64,000 nt of DNA from Actinomycetaceae bacterium MB13-C1-2 (GCA_035621235.1 CP141731.1:868001-932000), one strand, 5' to 3'. Counted from the first letter of the stretch, positions 44,183 to 53,047 are shown. Notes: a model not told the origin generated them from the letters alone. Program-made: numbers and translations.

Positions 44183-44763
44183 CCCCTAACCATGTGCGTT
44201 ACGAACCGAGCTACACCACGGAGAGGGGTGAGGTGGGAGACGAATTACGTTACGCAACGGGCTGTACCGCGGAGGGGGGTGAGGCGGGAGACGAATTACG
44301 TTACGCAACGGATGCTTCGTTGGGGGAGGCAATCCACGGAGATGAAGAGGGGAGTGCAACGGTAGCAATAGTAGGAATAATCGTTGCACTGCTGATTATT
44401 GCCACATTCGTTGTCGCTGCCTCGTCCGTCTATGCGCATCGGAGTCAACTTCAAGGCGTCGCAGATATGGCAGCTTTGGCGGGCGCTGATGCCACGCCGA
44501 TTTCGCTCATCATGGCCGGTGGGGCGGCGCCGACTGGCTGTGCTACTAGTCAGGCTGTGGCCGAACTGAATGGCGTCCAACTCGACACATGCGATGTCGA
44601 CACACTGGGGGATATCCGCGTCAAGGTCTCAAGACCGGCGACCCTGCTGGGCTTTGCGGTGACCGTCCAGGCAAAGGCTTGTGCAGGCCCAGCTAGACCC
44701 CACGAGGGTTTGGGGACGGGCTTGCGCCCACTCCTAGGTGGGGGGGTAGACGTCACCGGTTAA
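44179..44763 (+). CDS. TadG/Rv3654c-like Flp pilus protein with internal 17-codon duplication
   Basis: A 194-aa protein. The N-terminal 55 residues are charged and contain two 17-residue tandem repeats ending ELRYAT, unusual for the family. Then GSATVAIVGIIVALLIIATF is the membrane helix, followed by RSQLQGVADMAALAGAD, the Rv3654c/TadG signature. A Cys-bearing extracytoplasmic part follows. ATG 44179 overlaps the TadE stop. The stop codon falls inside the first unit of a 25-bp tandem repeat. It is probably the last tad gene, since a toxin-antitoxin pair follows instead. Confidence 0.75.
   Translation: MTPNHVRYEPSYTTERGEVGDELRYATGCTAEGGEAGDELRYATDASLGEAIHGDEEGSATVAIVGIIVALLIIATFVVAASSVYAHRSQLQGVADMAALAGADATPISLIMAGGAAPTGCATSQAVAELNGVQLDTCDVDTLGDIRVKVSRPATLLGFAVTVQAKACAGPARPHEGLGTGLRPLLGGGVDVTG
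44237..44311 (+). repeat. 51-bp in-frame tandem duplication in TadG-like gene
   Basis: GAGACGAATTACGTTACGCA recurs with exactly 51-bp spacing (copies ending at 44260 and 44311). The flanking GTGAGGYGG also repeats. A third, weaker copy (GTGCGTTACGAACC) starts at about 44194. The near-identity of the DNA suggests a recent duplication. Confidence 0.8.
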
Positions 44764-44812
44764 GTGGAGGGTAGATGGGACCGGTTAAGTGGGGGTATAC
44801 GTGACCGGTTCT
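44738..44812 (+). repeat. Three 24-26 bp tandem repeats at end of tad locus
   Basis: Units 44738-44763, 44764-44788 and 44789-44812 all have a GTGG(A/G)GGG-like start, a TAGA or TATA centre and an end in ACCGGTT. The TadG-like stop TAA is within unit 1. They separate the tad genes from the toxin-antitoxin pair. Confidence 0.75.
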
Positions 44813-44837
44813 CCTATGACGCCAATCCGCCAGTACG

Positions 44838-44867
44838 GCACTCCGGCAGATAGCACTCCGGCAGGTA
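44838..44867 (+). repeat. 15-bp direct tandem repeat
   Basis: GCACTCCGGCAGATA (44838-44852) is followed at once by GCACTCCGGCAGGTA (44853-44867), 14 of 15 identical. It lies 26 bp after the larger repeats and before the antitoxin gene. Confidence 0.7.
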
Positions 44868-45016
44868 ACGCAACCCCTGCTGTTCAGAAACTCGCCCGGC
44901 AGATAACCGGAATGGACGTGAACTTCGGTGACCCAATCTGGCCAGTGCCCGTCCTTATCGACTTACCGCATGTAATAGATTTCCCGGGTCGCGACCTGCC
45001 AGCAGGCGATACACGG

Positions 45017-45022
45017 CATGAT
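45017..45022 (+). promoter_or_regulatory. Possible -10 box of antitoxin gene
   Basis: CATGAT lies 6 nt before ATG 45029 with no SD. It is a weaker match to TANNNT than the other boxes. Confidence 0.3.
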
Positions 45023-45028
45023 TCTGGT

Positions 45029-45268
45029 ATGACCATAAAGATTGCAATAAGTCTGCCGGATGAACAGGTCGAAGCGATTCGCCGACAAGTCGAGTTGGGG
45101 CTCGCACCTTCGGTATCCGGGTTCATAAGTGAGGTTCTACGGAAGACCGAGCGTGAAGACACGCTCACTGCACTACTGGCTGATTTAGACAGCGAACATG
45201 GTCCACTGACCCCTGAGCAGGTTGCCTGGGGTGAAGAGCAGATGGAGTCCATATGCCGCGAGGACTAA
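45029..45268 (+). CDS. Ribbon-helix-helix type antitoxin
   Basis: A 79-aa protein. The N-terminal strand and helices (IKIAISLPDEQVEAIRRQVE, then SVSGFISEVLRK) fit a MetJ/Arc RHH DNA-binding fold. The acidic C terminus (LADLDSEHGPLTPEQVAWGE) would wrap and neutralise the toxin. It precedes and overlaps the PIN toxin gene by 16 nt, the usual antitoxin-first order with autorepression. ATG 45029 is chosen because the upstream frame is repeat-rich and unlike a protein. Confidence 0.8.
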   Translation: MTIKIAISLPDEQVEAIRRQVELGLAPSVSGFISEVLRKTEREDTLTALLADLDSEHGPLTPEQVAWGEEQMESICRED

Positions 45269-45633
45269 CACTCGATGTGGGCGCCCTCATCGCACTGGAG
45301 CGAGGAGACTGGACCATTCGCTCGCTGCTAACGCAAGCACGCGACCGCGATGTGGAGATTTCCGTTCCCGCCGGAGTAGTTGCTCAAGTTTGGCGAGGAG
45401 GCGCGCGACAAGCCAGAGTATCCCGACTGCTGAACAGCCCACCTGTGGGGGTTGTTTCCCTGGATGAGTTCACGGCTCGGGCCGTGGGTGTCCTCTGTGA
45501 CAGGTCCGGCCACTCAGACATCGTGGATGTCAGCCTCGCTCTGAACGCCGCGGAAATGGATCATGTCGTCGTCACCTCGGACCCGAAAGACATTCGCTCC
45601 GTCATCCCAGACCTACACCTAATCATCGTCTAG
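45253..45633 (+). CDS. PIN-domain toxin (VapC-like RNase)
   Basis: A 126-aa PIN ribonuclease. The acidic residues expected for the Mg site occur in TLDVGALIALERGD, in VSLDEFTA, in HSDIVDVSLAL and in VTSDPKDI. LDVGALIAL replaces the more usual LDTSALI, but the Asp is kept. VapC toxins cleave tRNA or rRNA. The gene overlaps its antitoxin and closes an insertion-like segment between the conserved tad and helicase genes. Confidence 0.85.
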   Translation: MPRGLTLDVGALIALERGDWTIRSLLTQARDRDVEISVPAGVVAQVWRGGARQARVSRLLNSPPVGVVSLDEFTARAVGVLCDRSGHSDIVDVSLALNAAEMDHVVVTSDPKDIRSVIPDLHLIIV

Positions 45634-45807
45634 CGTTGCTCATCTGGGACGCAGGCGCCAGAAGAACCCACCCAACATACGACTGACTAGAGTTAGAAAG
45701 CTCCAGCCTGGAAGCCGACAACAAGATCGAGAACTGTGCGGGCACGCAGTCATCCGAGATAGAGGCGAGATTCCGCGGTGTTCAGCGCTGTACATCTGGG
45801 AAGTTGT

Positions 45808-48243
45808 CTACGGCCCTTCAGGTCCCGGCGACCGTTCCGCCAAAAGTCGAAGCAGTGCGATAGCTCCAACCTTCGAGAGCGGTTCATTCCGGTTGCCACA
45901 CTTCGGCGACTGGATGCACGACGGGCAGCCTTCTTCGCACGAACACCCCTCCACCACCTCAAGCGTCTTCGTCATCCACTCTTTTGCGTGGGCAAAACCG
46001 TATGAGGAGTAGCCCGAGCCACCCCGATACGCGTCATGGACAAAAACAGTAGGTCTGGCTGTCTGAGTGTGTTCGGCAATTGAAAGACCGCCTAGATCCC
46101 AACGATCACACGAGGCCAGGAGGGGGAGCATCCCAATAGCAGCGTGTTCCGCCGCATGAAGTGCTCCTGGAACGTCCGCAGTTTCAATCCCCGCCTTAGC
46201 GAGCGCCCCCGGATTCAGGGTGTACCAGGTAGAAACCGTCGGGAGGATCCGCTCCGGCATCTGCAGCTCGCGATTCGACACCAACTCCATGTGTGGCAGT
46301 CGCAGGGTGTCGTAGTCGGTGACCCGGCTACTCACCTCGGTGTCGCCAGTGCTCCAGGTGACAAGTCCATCGTCAGAGGTCCACGACTCCTGTTCGTCAA
46401 GGATGCGAACCTCCGAGTGTTTCCCTGGCCTGGTTCTCAGCGGAGTACTAACCCGCTCCACAACAGCAATCCGCTGTGAAGCGTTTTCGTTGATGGCTGT
46501 TAGCTCTAGGACGTGAAAGGTCTGCCCTTGATGGATGTAGATCGCGTCGGGGTGGACCTCCGCGTCGGCGCGATCCTCAGGAACAGTGCCAATCACCGCC
46601 CCGGAACGAATTTCGATTATCTGAACTTCACGATCTCCTCCTCGAATATCAACTAGCGCATGCGGACGTCCCTCAAGTCCGAAGTTCCAATGCCAGGCAT
46701 CGGGACGGCGTCGCAGGAAACCCTCGGCCACAAGTTGATCTAGAAGTTCAGTGTTTGCCAGTCCGAACGTCGGTAGGTCTGACTCAGTCAAGGGAATTTC
46801 AGCTGCTGCAGAGCAGAGGTGCGGCGCTAAGACATACGGGTTAGCCAGGTCCAGAATGTTGGGTTCTACCTCCCTAAAGAGACTCTGCGGATTGTGGATC
46901 AAATAGTTGTCTAGAGGATTCTCTCCGGCAATGAAAACGCTGACTCCCTCGCGTCCTGCTCTGCCAGCACGGCCGGTCTGCTGCCAGAGAGATGCCCTGG
47001 AGCCCGGCCACTCCGTAGTAATCGTGGCATCAAGACCCGCGATGTCAATCCCCAACTCCAGGGCATTGGTCGTGGCGACGGCCCTCAAATCGCCATCGCG
47101 CAGAGCTCGTTCCAACTCCCGACGTTCTTCGGGTAGGTAACCGCCCCGATAAGCGGAGACTCTTCCCGAAAGTGGAGATGCCTTCTTGGAAAGGAGTGTG
47201 CGTGTCTGCTCGGCGACTGCCTCTGCACCGTACCGGGAACGGATGAAAGCAAGAATCCGGGCGTCGCGTTCCATGAAGGCCGCGGTCAGCTTCGACGCCT
47301 CCGTGAAGACACTGACCCTCATCGCCGGGAGCGGATACTCGGGGAATTCGGCTTGCTCCTGAAACTCCCTCTTCAGCTTCTCGGCGGGATGAAGAGCTGG
47401 CTGCCACAAAACGAGAGTATGAGGAGCGGCAGGTGAACCGTCCTCCACGATCGCCCTCACGCGGGTCGACCCGGCCATCTGAGACCCAACGAGTTCCGGA
47501 TCTTGCACGGTTGCTGACAGCATTATGACTTGGGGGTTCGCTCCTAGGTGACGAGCAACCCGCAATAGCCGTCGAAGTACCAAGGCGACGTGTGAGCCGG
47601 TGACTCCTCTCCAATAGTGGAGTTCGTCGACAATGACGTACCGCAGTGATCGCAGAAAGCGGGTCCACCGGTCGTGCGAGGGCAACATGACATGGTGGAT
47701 GAAATCCGGGTTCGACAGAACGATGTCAGCATGAGCGCGGGCCCACTGCTTCGCCTCACTTGAAGTGTCCCCGTCGGCCGGGGCCACCCTGATTGGTTTA
47801 TCGAGTCCCGCAGTTAAGCGGTTGAGGTGCGAAAGTTGGTCTGCGCCCAGGGCCTTTGTAGGGGCCAGGTATAGCGCGGTGGGCCTGTTTCGATGGGCGG
47901 CAAGTGAAGTGTCTTCAGATGCACCGAGCAAATCAGAGATGATTGGTACCCAGGCGGCTAGCGATTTGCCTGAGCCGGTCCCGGTTGAGAGAACGACATC
48001 GTTGCCGTCAGCAATGGCCGTCAGCGCCTCGCTCTGGTGGGACCAGATCGAGTTGATCCCCATCTCTGAGTAGACCTTGCGCAGGCGAGCATCGACCCAC
48101 TGCGGCCAGGAAGCTGTCCGTTCTTTCCGGCCGGGAATCTGCTGTACGTGAACTAGGCGGTCATCCTTTGAGCCGGTCCGAACCAAATAGTCGAGCAACT
48201 GACTCGACACGGGTCCCGCGAGGCTATCGTCTTGAGGACTCAT
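45808..48243 (-). CDS. DEAD/DEAH-box helicase with DUF1998 zinc-binding domain (Rv3649/MrfA-like)
   Basis: An 811-aa superfamily 2 helicase. Motif I is STGTGSGKS, motif II is VDELHYW (DELH), motif III is LSATV, motif V is NALELGIDI and motif VI is [11 protein letters not shown]. The C-terminal DUF1998 region carries [10 protein letters not shown] and PKCGN, four cysteines for zinc. Bacillus MrfA, of this family, repairs mitomycin damage, so a role in DNA repair is likely. ATG 48243 is chosen; GTG 48273 and 48279 are in frame, and TAAAGT at 48278-48283 may be the -10. It matches Rv3649, next to the tad genes in mycobacteria. Confidence 0.9.
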   Translation of the reverse strand: MSPQDDSLAGPVSSQLLDYLVRTGSKDDRLVHVQQIPGRKERTASWPQWVDARLRKVYSEMGINSIWSHQSEALTAIADGNDVVLSTGTGSGKSLAAWVPIISDLLGASEDTSLAAHRNRPTALYLAPTKALGADQLSHLNRLTAGLDKPIRVAPADGDTSSEAKQWARAHADIVLSNPDFIHHVMLPSHDRWTRFLRSLRYVIVDELHYWRGVTGSHVALVLRRLLRVARHLGANPQVIMLSATVQDPELVGSQMAGSTRVRAIVEDGSPAAPHTLVLWQPALHPAEKLKREFQEQAEFPEYPLPAMRVSVFTEASKLTAAFMERDARILAFIRSRYGAEAVAEQTRTLLSKKASPLSGRVSAYRGGYLPEERRELERALRDGDLRAVATTNALELGIDIAGLDATITTEWPGSRASLWQQTGRAGRAGREGVSVFIAGENPLDNYLIHNPQSLFREVEPNILDLANPYVLAPHLCSAAAEIPLTESDLPTFGLANTELLDQLVAEGFLRRRPDAWHWNFGLEGRPHALVDIRGGDREVQIIEIRSGAVIGTVPEDRADAEVHPDAIYIHQGQTFHVLELTAINENASQRIAVVERVSTPLRTRPGKHSEVRILDEQESWTSDDGLVTWSTGDTEVSSRVTDYDTLRLPHMELVSNRELQMPERILPTVSTWYTLNPGALAKAGIETADVPGALHAAEHAAIGMLPLLASCDRWDLGGLSIAEHTQTARPTVFVHDAYRGGSGYSSYGFAHAKEWMTKTLEVVEGCSCEEGCPSCIQSPKCGNRNEPLSKVGAIALLRLLAERSPGPEGP

Positions 48244-48323
48244 CGAATCACTGCCTTTCCCACTGGCTGGCACCAACACTTTAGCTTGGCAGGTTAGTCT
48301 TCTCTCTGTAGCTTTGGAGGCAA

Positions 48324-49244
48324 ATGAGTTCTGGCACCGATTACTGGCCTGCGTCGGCTCCGAGATATTCGGCGCTTGACGAGCAAATACGCGATTTTAG
48401 TCATCGCGTAGCCCTGCGGCGCGGGATTATCGTTGTAATTGCTGTAATCCTGGTTGCCCTACTCTGGTCTCTCGCGGTGACAACCCCGACAGGTCAGCTA
48501 ATAGACACCCTGTCGATGCAGTCCGTTAAGGCGCGATTGGACTTTGGTGGTCCTTTATCGGAGAGCTTTTCTTCCTTAGTCTCCGAGACGACGGTGGCAA
48601 TCGCAGCCATCATTGCCTTCGGGACTGCCGTTACCAGGCGGCGTGTTCCCCTCGGTGTCCGCGTTCTTCTGATGCTGCTTCTTGCCAACGGGCTCACCCA
48701 GTTGCTGAAGGCCGTCCTGGTTCGGCCCGACCTGGGAGTCGGCCACTCGTTGGTGAACTCGTTCCCATCTGGGCATGTAACGGTGATTGCCTCCATCGCG
48801 GTTGCTCTGGTCGCGGTTGTTCCCCTGCGAGCGAGAGGGCCATTGGCTCTGTTGGGCTTCCTCGTCACCTCCGCCACCTCGATTGCAGTGATGGCCCTGT
48901 CGTGGCATCGCCCATCGGATGTCCTTGGCGCACTGGCGATCGTCCTGCTTAGCGCCATGGTGACCCTACCCACCGAATGGGATCCGAAGGTGGGTGGCTT
49001 TGGGTTAGCGATTGGCGTCGCTTTCTCGGCCTTCGGAATCGTCCTGTCGCTGATCGGAATTGGTCTAGTTACCTACGGGCTATGGGACACGGCGCCGCCC
49101 GTGAGCCAGGCGCAGATAGTCGACCTCGCAGCCCTAAACTCGCCGGGCCTAATTCTCGCTGCTGCCGCTTGCCTGATTACCGTCTCATTTAGTGGTCTTC
49201 TTTTTGCTTCCGTGAGGTCTTTGGCAGGCAGTTTCGGGCGCTAA
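48324..49244 (+). CDS. PAP2-family phosphatase, membrane-bound
   Basis: A 306-aa protein with six or more helices plus an extra C-terminal pair. The phosphatase motifs are C1 KAVLVRPDL (K-x6-R-P), C2 FPSGHV and C3 [11 protein letters not shown], all with catalytic residues intact. The active site should face the outside. Substrate may be undecaprenyl pyrophosphate or phosphatidate. GGAGG precedes ATG 48324. It is divergent from the helicase gene, 80 bp away. Confidence 0.88.
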   Translation: MSSGTDYWPASAPRYSALDEQIRDFSHRVALRRGIIVVIAVILVALLWSLAVTTPTGQLIDTLSMQSVKARLDFGGPLSESFSSLVSETTVAIAAIIAFGTAVTRRRVPLGVRVLLMLLLANGLTQLLKAVLVRPDLGVGHSLVNSFPSGHVTVIASIAVALVAVVPLRARGPLALLGFLVTSATSIAVMALSWHRPSDVLGALAIVLLSAMVTLPTEWDPKVGGFGLAIGVAFSAFGIVLSLIGIGLVTYGLWDTAPPVSQAQIVDLAALNSPGLILAAAACLITVSFSGLLFASVRSLAGSFGR

Positions 49245-49306
49245 TATGCGGTTCGGGACAATTGTCCTAATGCATAAATTACAGGCTTGTAATACAGTCG
49301 ATTAGT

Positions 49307-49352
49307 ACAACATATAGTGTTGAATGGCGTGTCTAACCACGATATCTAGTTA
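49307..49352 (+). promoter_or_regulatory. Tandem NrdR-box-like palindromes upstream of nrdD
   Basis: ACAACATATAGTGTTG (49307-49322) and CCACGATATCTAGTTA (49337-49352) each match 11 of 16 positions of the NrdR consensus ACACWATATWTWGTGT. Their centres are 30 bp apart. NrdR boxes normally come in pairs about three helical turns apart, so this fits NrdR control of the anaerobic reductase. The nrdR gene is not in the window. Confidence 0.55.
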
Positions 49353-49469
49353 TTTGGGCTAGAAATTGAGTTCAGCACTCACCGGCCCCTAGGCCATTCG
49401 GACGGCCGATTGAGGCCCGGCTGGGCCGATCAGAATAAGCAAGCATTGAGGCGAAGAGAGACGAGCAAA

Positions 49470-51311
49470 ATGGCGCGCTATGACGTTGACGCATTGGGAA
49501 CTATTGATGAGTACCTATCACGTGCGGACTGGCGCGTGCACGCGAATGCGAATCAGGGGTATTCCCTGGGCGGAATGATCCTTAACTCCTCGGGCAAGAT
49601 GATTGCCAACTACTGGCTTGAAAAGTGTTATCCAGAAGAGGCCGCAACTGCACATCGCGAGGGTGATATCCACATTCATGACCTCGATATGTTCTCTGGC
49701 TATTGCGCAGGCTGGTCACTAAAGCGTCTTCTTGAGGAGGGCTTTAACGGGGTTCCCGGAGCCGTTGCCGCCAAGCCGCCGAAGCACTTCTCTTCCGCGA
49801 CCGGACAGATCGTCAACTTCCTCGGGACGTTGCAGAACGAGTGGGCTGGAGCCCAGGCTTTTTCCTCGTTCGACACGTACATGGCGCCGTTCGTTCGCCT
49901 GGACAACATGACGTACGAGGAGATTAAGCAGCAGATGCAAGAGCTGATCTTCAACCTCAATGTCTCCAGTCGCTGGGGAAGTCAGTGCCCGTTTACTAAC
50001 CTGACGTTCGACTGGACCTGTCCTGATGATCTGCGTGACCAGTACCCGCTGATTGGTGGCGAGGTTTGCGAGTTCAGCTACGGCGACCTGCAGCCGGAAA
50101 TGGACGTTATCAACCGTGCGTTCATTGAAGTAATGGAAGAGGGCGACGCGGAAGGACGTGTCTTCACCTTCCCGATTCCGACCTACAACATCACGAAAGA
50201 CTTCGACTGGGATTCACCGAACACCGACCTGCTGTTCCAGATGACCGCGAAGTACGGGTTGCCCTACTTCCAGAACTTCATCAACTCTGACCTTGATCCC
50301 GGGATGATCCGCTCGATGTGCTGCCGTCTGCAGCTCGACCTGAGGGAACTGCTAAAGAGGGGCAATGGACTGTTTGGCTCTGCTGAACTCACAGGTTCAA
50401 TCGGGGTTGTCACGGTCAACCTGGCTCGGCTGGGCTACCGTTTCCCCGGTGACAAAGAGGGCCTACTTGCGGAGCTTGACCGATTGGTAAACGCTGGCGC
50501 TGCCACCTTGGAAATCAAGCGTGAGGTCATCCAGGAGCAGATGGACAACGGACTGTTCCCCTTTACTCGCCACTTCCTCGGTTCCCTCGACAACCATTTT
50601 TCAACCATTGGCGTTAACGGAATGAACGAGATGGTTCGCAACTACACCGGCGACGAGTATGACCTCACTGATCCCAGGGGCCACCAGCTTGCGGTGGAGA
50701 TCCTCGATCACATCCGTGACCGCATGGTCGAACTGCAGGAATCGACTGGACACATGTACAACCTTGAGGCGACACCAGCCGAGGGAACGACCTATCGGTT
50801 CGCCAAGGAAGACAAGAAGCGTTTCCCCGACATCCTTCAGGCAGGAACAGAGGATCAGCCGTACTACACGAACTCGTCGCAGCTCCCGGTTGGGTACACG
50901 GCAGACCCGTTCGAGGCGTTGGAGCAGCAGGAGGTCTTGCAAGGCAAGTACACCGGCGGCACCGTCCTTCACCTGTACATGGGGGAGCGGATGAGTAGCG
51001 GCGAAGCCTGCAAGCAGATGGTCAAGCGAACTCTGACTGCGTTCAAGGTCCCGTACATCACTATCACGCCAACATTTTCTATCTGCCCAGCTCACGGCTA
51101 TCTTGAGGGTGAGCAGTGGACCTGTTCGAAGTGCGCTGAGGAACACCCGGACGCCGAACCGCAGACGTGTGAGGTGTGGACCAGAGTCATGGGTTACTTC
51201 CGACCAGTGTCGCAGTTCAACATCGGGAAGAAGGGTGAGCACGCAGAACGCTTGCACTTCACTGAGTCTGCGGCCTCGAAACACGGCGACCTGGTCTCAA
51301 ACTTCGCATAG
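49470..51311 (+). CDS. nrdD: Anaerobic ribonucleoside-triphosphate reductase, no ATP-cone
   Basis: A 613-aa glycyl-radical enzyme making dNTPs without oxygen. The start region NANQGYSLGG, then GDIHIHDLDMFSGYCAGW, SMCCRLQLD and SSRWGSQCPFTNLT are catalytic-barrel segments. The zinc cysteines lie in CPAHGYLEGEQWTCSKC and QTCEVW, followed at once by the radical loop RVMGYFRPVSQFN with Gly575. The allosteric ATP-cone found at the N terminus of most NrdD (about 90 residues) is absent, and there is no room for it upstream. ATG 49470 is preferred over TTG 49410. It forms an operon with nrdG, with palindromic element copy 2 between them. Confidence 0.93.
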   Translation: MARYDVDALGTIDEYLSRADWRVHANANQGYSLGGMILNSSGKMIANYWLEKCYPEEAATAHREGDIHIHDLDMFSGYCAGWSLKRLLEEGFNGVPGAVAAKPPKHFSSATGQIVNFLGTLQNEWAGAQAFSSFDTYMAPFVRLDNMTYEEIKQQMQELIFNLNVSSRWGSQCPFTNLTFDWTCPDDLRDQYPLIGGEVCEFSYGDLQPEMDVINRAFIEVMEEGDAEGRVFTFPIPTYNITKDFDWDSPNTDLLFQMTAKYGLPYFQNFINSDLDPGMIRSMCCRLQLDLRELLKRGNGLFGSAELTGSIGVVTVNLARLGYRFPGDKEGLLAELDRLVNAGAATLEIKREVIQEQMDNGLFPFTRHFLGSLDNHFSTIGVNGMNEMVRNYTGDEYDLTDPRGHQLAVEILDHIRDRMVELQESTGHMYNLEATPAEGTTYRFAKEDKKRFPDILQAGTEDQPYYTNSSQLPVGYTADPFEALEQQEVLQGKYTGGTVLHLYMGERMSSGEACKQMVKRTLTAFKVPYITITPTFSICPAHGYLEGEQWTCSKCAEEHPDAEPQTCEVWTRVMGYFRPVSQFNIGKKGEHAERLHFTESAASKHGDLVSNFA

Positions 51312-51318
51312 CTCCGCC

Positions 51319-51391
51319 GGTTTGCCAATCAGATAGGGCGGCGACACGCCGATAAATCAGCCTCTAAAGTCCCCTATCTGATTGGCAAACC
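51319..51391 (+). repeat. Palindromic 3'-UTR element, copy 2 (longest arms)
   Basis: GGTTTGCCAATCAGATAGGG (51319-51338) and its exact reverse complement (51372-51391) give a 20-bp perfect stem with 33 nt between. Inside, CGGCG-ACA-CGCCG makes a second hairpin. It begins 8 nt after the nrdD stop and ends 35 nt before nrdG. Confidence 0.9.
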
Positions 51392-51426
51392 ATAGGTGGG
51401 TCGGAAATTCAGGTTAGGAGATCCTG

Positions 51427-52233
51427 TTGAGTGAGGCGGAGAATCTTCAGATTGCTGGCCTGGTTCCATTCTCTACGGTTGACTGGCCGGGCAATCTTTG
51501 CGCCGTCCTGTTTCTTCAGGGTTGCCCGTGGAGGTGCCCATACTGCCACAACGCAAACATCCTAGATCTGCGTACCCCGGGTACCGTTTCGTGGGACGAG
51601 GTCGAGACTCTGCTATCCAGACGTCGCGGCTTGCTTGACGGGGTTGTCTTTTCTGGTGGCGAAGCGTTGGTCCAGGGTTCTGCCTCGCCTGGAAGCCGAC
51701 TAGAAACCGCCCTAAAGAGGGTACGAGAACTGGGATTCAGGACAGGTCTCCACACGGCCGGAGCCTACCCGCGCAGACTCGAATACTTGTTGTACGAGGG
51801 GCTGCTTGACTGGGTCGGCCTGGACATAAAGGCGCTTCCTCAGGACTACGAACTGGCTACTGGAAGTTCCGTGGGGGCCGATCGCTCCGGCGAGACTCTA
51901 TCGGTTCTGGCGGACTACGACGCATCACGCGCGGGGGGTAGGTCGGATTTCTCATGGGAGGTTCGCCTGACGCTTTGGCCGGGGCTGCTTTCGTCTCGAG
52001 CCTTGGGTGGTGAACCCCCCTCGTCCGAACAGCTGCTGGACTACGCGCGCGAAGTAGCGCAGTGGAGCCGCGAACGTGGGGCACGAAGATTCGCAATCCA
52101 GCGGTATCAGGTGCCGCTAGAGCCACAGCGAGGCGTTGATCCTGGACTATTGGCCGTGGGTCCTCACTGGGACGAAGGCCAGGCTGAGGAGACGCTCAAA
52201 GACTTAGGATTCCTCGAGGTCTCGATCCGATGA
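51427..52233 (+). CDS. nrdG: Anaerobic ribonucleotide reductase activating protein (radical SAM)
   Basis: A 268-aa radical SAM enzyme that makes the glycyl radical on NrdD. The [4Fe-4S] motif is CPWRCPYCHN (CxxxCxxC), the SAM-binding segment is FSGGEALVQ and TAGAYP follows. PFSTVDWPGNLCAVLFLQG is the usual activator N terminus. It is longer than enterobacterial NrdG (about 155 aa), as is common for the Thermotoga-type form. TTG 51427 has AGGAG 6 nt upstream. Cotranscription with nrdD depends on readthrough of the intervening hairpin. Confidence 0.9.
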   Translation: MSEAENLQIAGLVPFSTVDWPGNLCAVLFLQGCPWRCPYCHNANILDLRTPGTVSWDEVETLLSRRRGLLDGVVFSGGEALVQGSASPGSRLETALKRVRELGFRTGLHTAGAYPRRLEYLLYEGLLDWVGLDIKALPQDYELATGSSVGADRSGETLSVLADYDASRAGGRSDFSWEVRLTLWPGLLSSRALGGEPPSSEQLLDYAREVAQWSRERGARRFAIQRYQVPLEPQRGVDPGLLAVGPHWDEGQAEETLKDLGFLEVSIR

Positions 52234-52255
52234 GGACGCGACTGGACTGAGACAC

Positions 52256-52261
52256 TAGGGT
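52256..52261 (+). promoter_or_regulatory. -10 box of probable leaderless transcript (pseudo-amidotransferase)
   Basis: TAGGGT lies 7 nt before ATG 52269, with no SD. The in-frame GTG at 52263 would be only 1 nt from the box. Confidence 0.45.
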
Positions 52262-52268
52262 TGTGGGT

Positions 52269-53000
52269 ATGAAGCCGTTCCTGCTTGTTTCAACTCGCCC
52301 TGAAGAAGAAGCTCTAGCCAGTGAGTACCGCGCGTATCGGCGCGGTGCGGGCCTCGAGGAAAGCCAGCTTGAGCTTGCCGAGTTCGATTTAGTGGGGCTT
52401 CCTGAGATTGAACCACAGAGATACTCGGGCGTGTTCGTCGCGGGTTCCCCTTATGGGGGCAGCGCTGACGGCTACGTTTCTTCAACCCAAAAATGGGTTC
52501 GCGAGGAATTGGCCGCACTGTTTGAACAACTGCTCGCTGCGGGGACCCCAATTCTGGCCACCGGGAGCTCGGTGGGAATCCTAGGCACCCAACTGGGTTT
52601 CTCAGTGTCTGGTCGCGATGCGGAGTTCGGAGAGATTGTCGACATCGAACTAACGCGTGACGCCTGGGAAGACCCGGTGTTCGAGGGCCTTCCAGATGCG
52701 TTCGTTGCCTATGTTAATCACGGCGACGCGGTCGATGAATTGCCCGAGGGAGAGACCAGACTGGCCCGCTCGCTCAATACGGTGGTACAGGCATTCCGGC
52801 ACGGAGATAACGTTTACGGAATTCAGTTCAACCCGGAACTCGACTCTGAACTGATGTTTGCTAAGACCGAGGCTTTCGCCGATGCCGGCGACTCAGGGAT
52901 CGGTGACATCGAGTCTCTGGTCACTACAGGGCGCCAGGGTTCTGGAGAGCATAGTGCTGCGAAGATTCTCGCTAACTTCGTGAAGGTTTTCGCGAGCTAG
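52269..53000 (+). CDS. Class I glutamine amidotransferase-like protein lacking catalytic residues
   Basis: A 243-aa protein with the GATase1 fold of GMP-synthase-like amidotransferases: VFVAGSPYGG, PILATGSSVGILG (nucleophile elbow) and VYGIQFNPELDSE. The nucleophile Cys of G-x-C-x-G is Ser101, and the catalytic His of the FHPE motif is Asn188; only Glu190 is kept. It therefore should not hydrolyse glutamine. YVNHGDAVDELPEGE matches the usual family region NHxD. It may bind another ligand or act as a regulator. ATG 52269 fits a leaderless start. It stands alone between nrdG and a minus-strand gene. Confidence 0.75.
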   Translation: MKPFLLVSTRPEEEALASEYRAYRRGAGLEESQLELAEFDLVGLPEIEPQRYSGVFVAGSPYGGSADGYVSSTQKWVREELAALFEQLLAAGTPILATGSSVGILGTQLGFSVSGRDAEFGEIVDIELTRDAWEDPVFEGLPDAFVAYVNHGDAVDELPEGETRLARSLNTVVQAFRHGDNVYGIQFNPELDSELMFAKTEAFADAGDSGIGDIESLVTTGRQGSGEHSAAKILANFVKVFAS

Positions 53001-53047
53001 GAAATTGCGCTAATCGGCAAGCCAGCGTGCCAGTCATGCGTCTCAAT

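Noticed and set aside
44789-45028. Longer N-terminal extension of the antitoxin
   Set aside because: The added 80 residues start inside tandem repeats, have no family resemblance and are Pro/Asp-rich.
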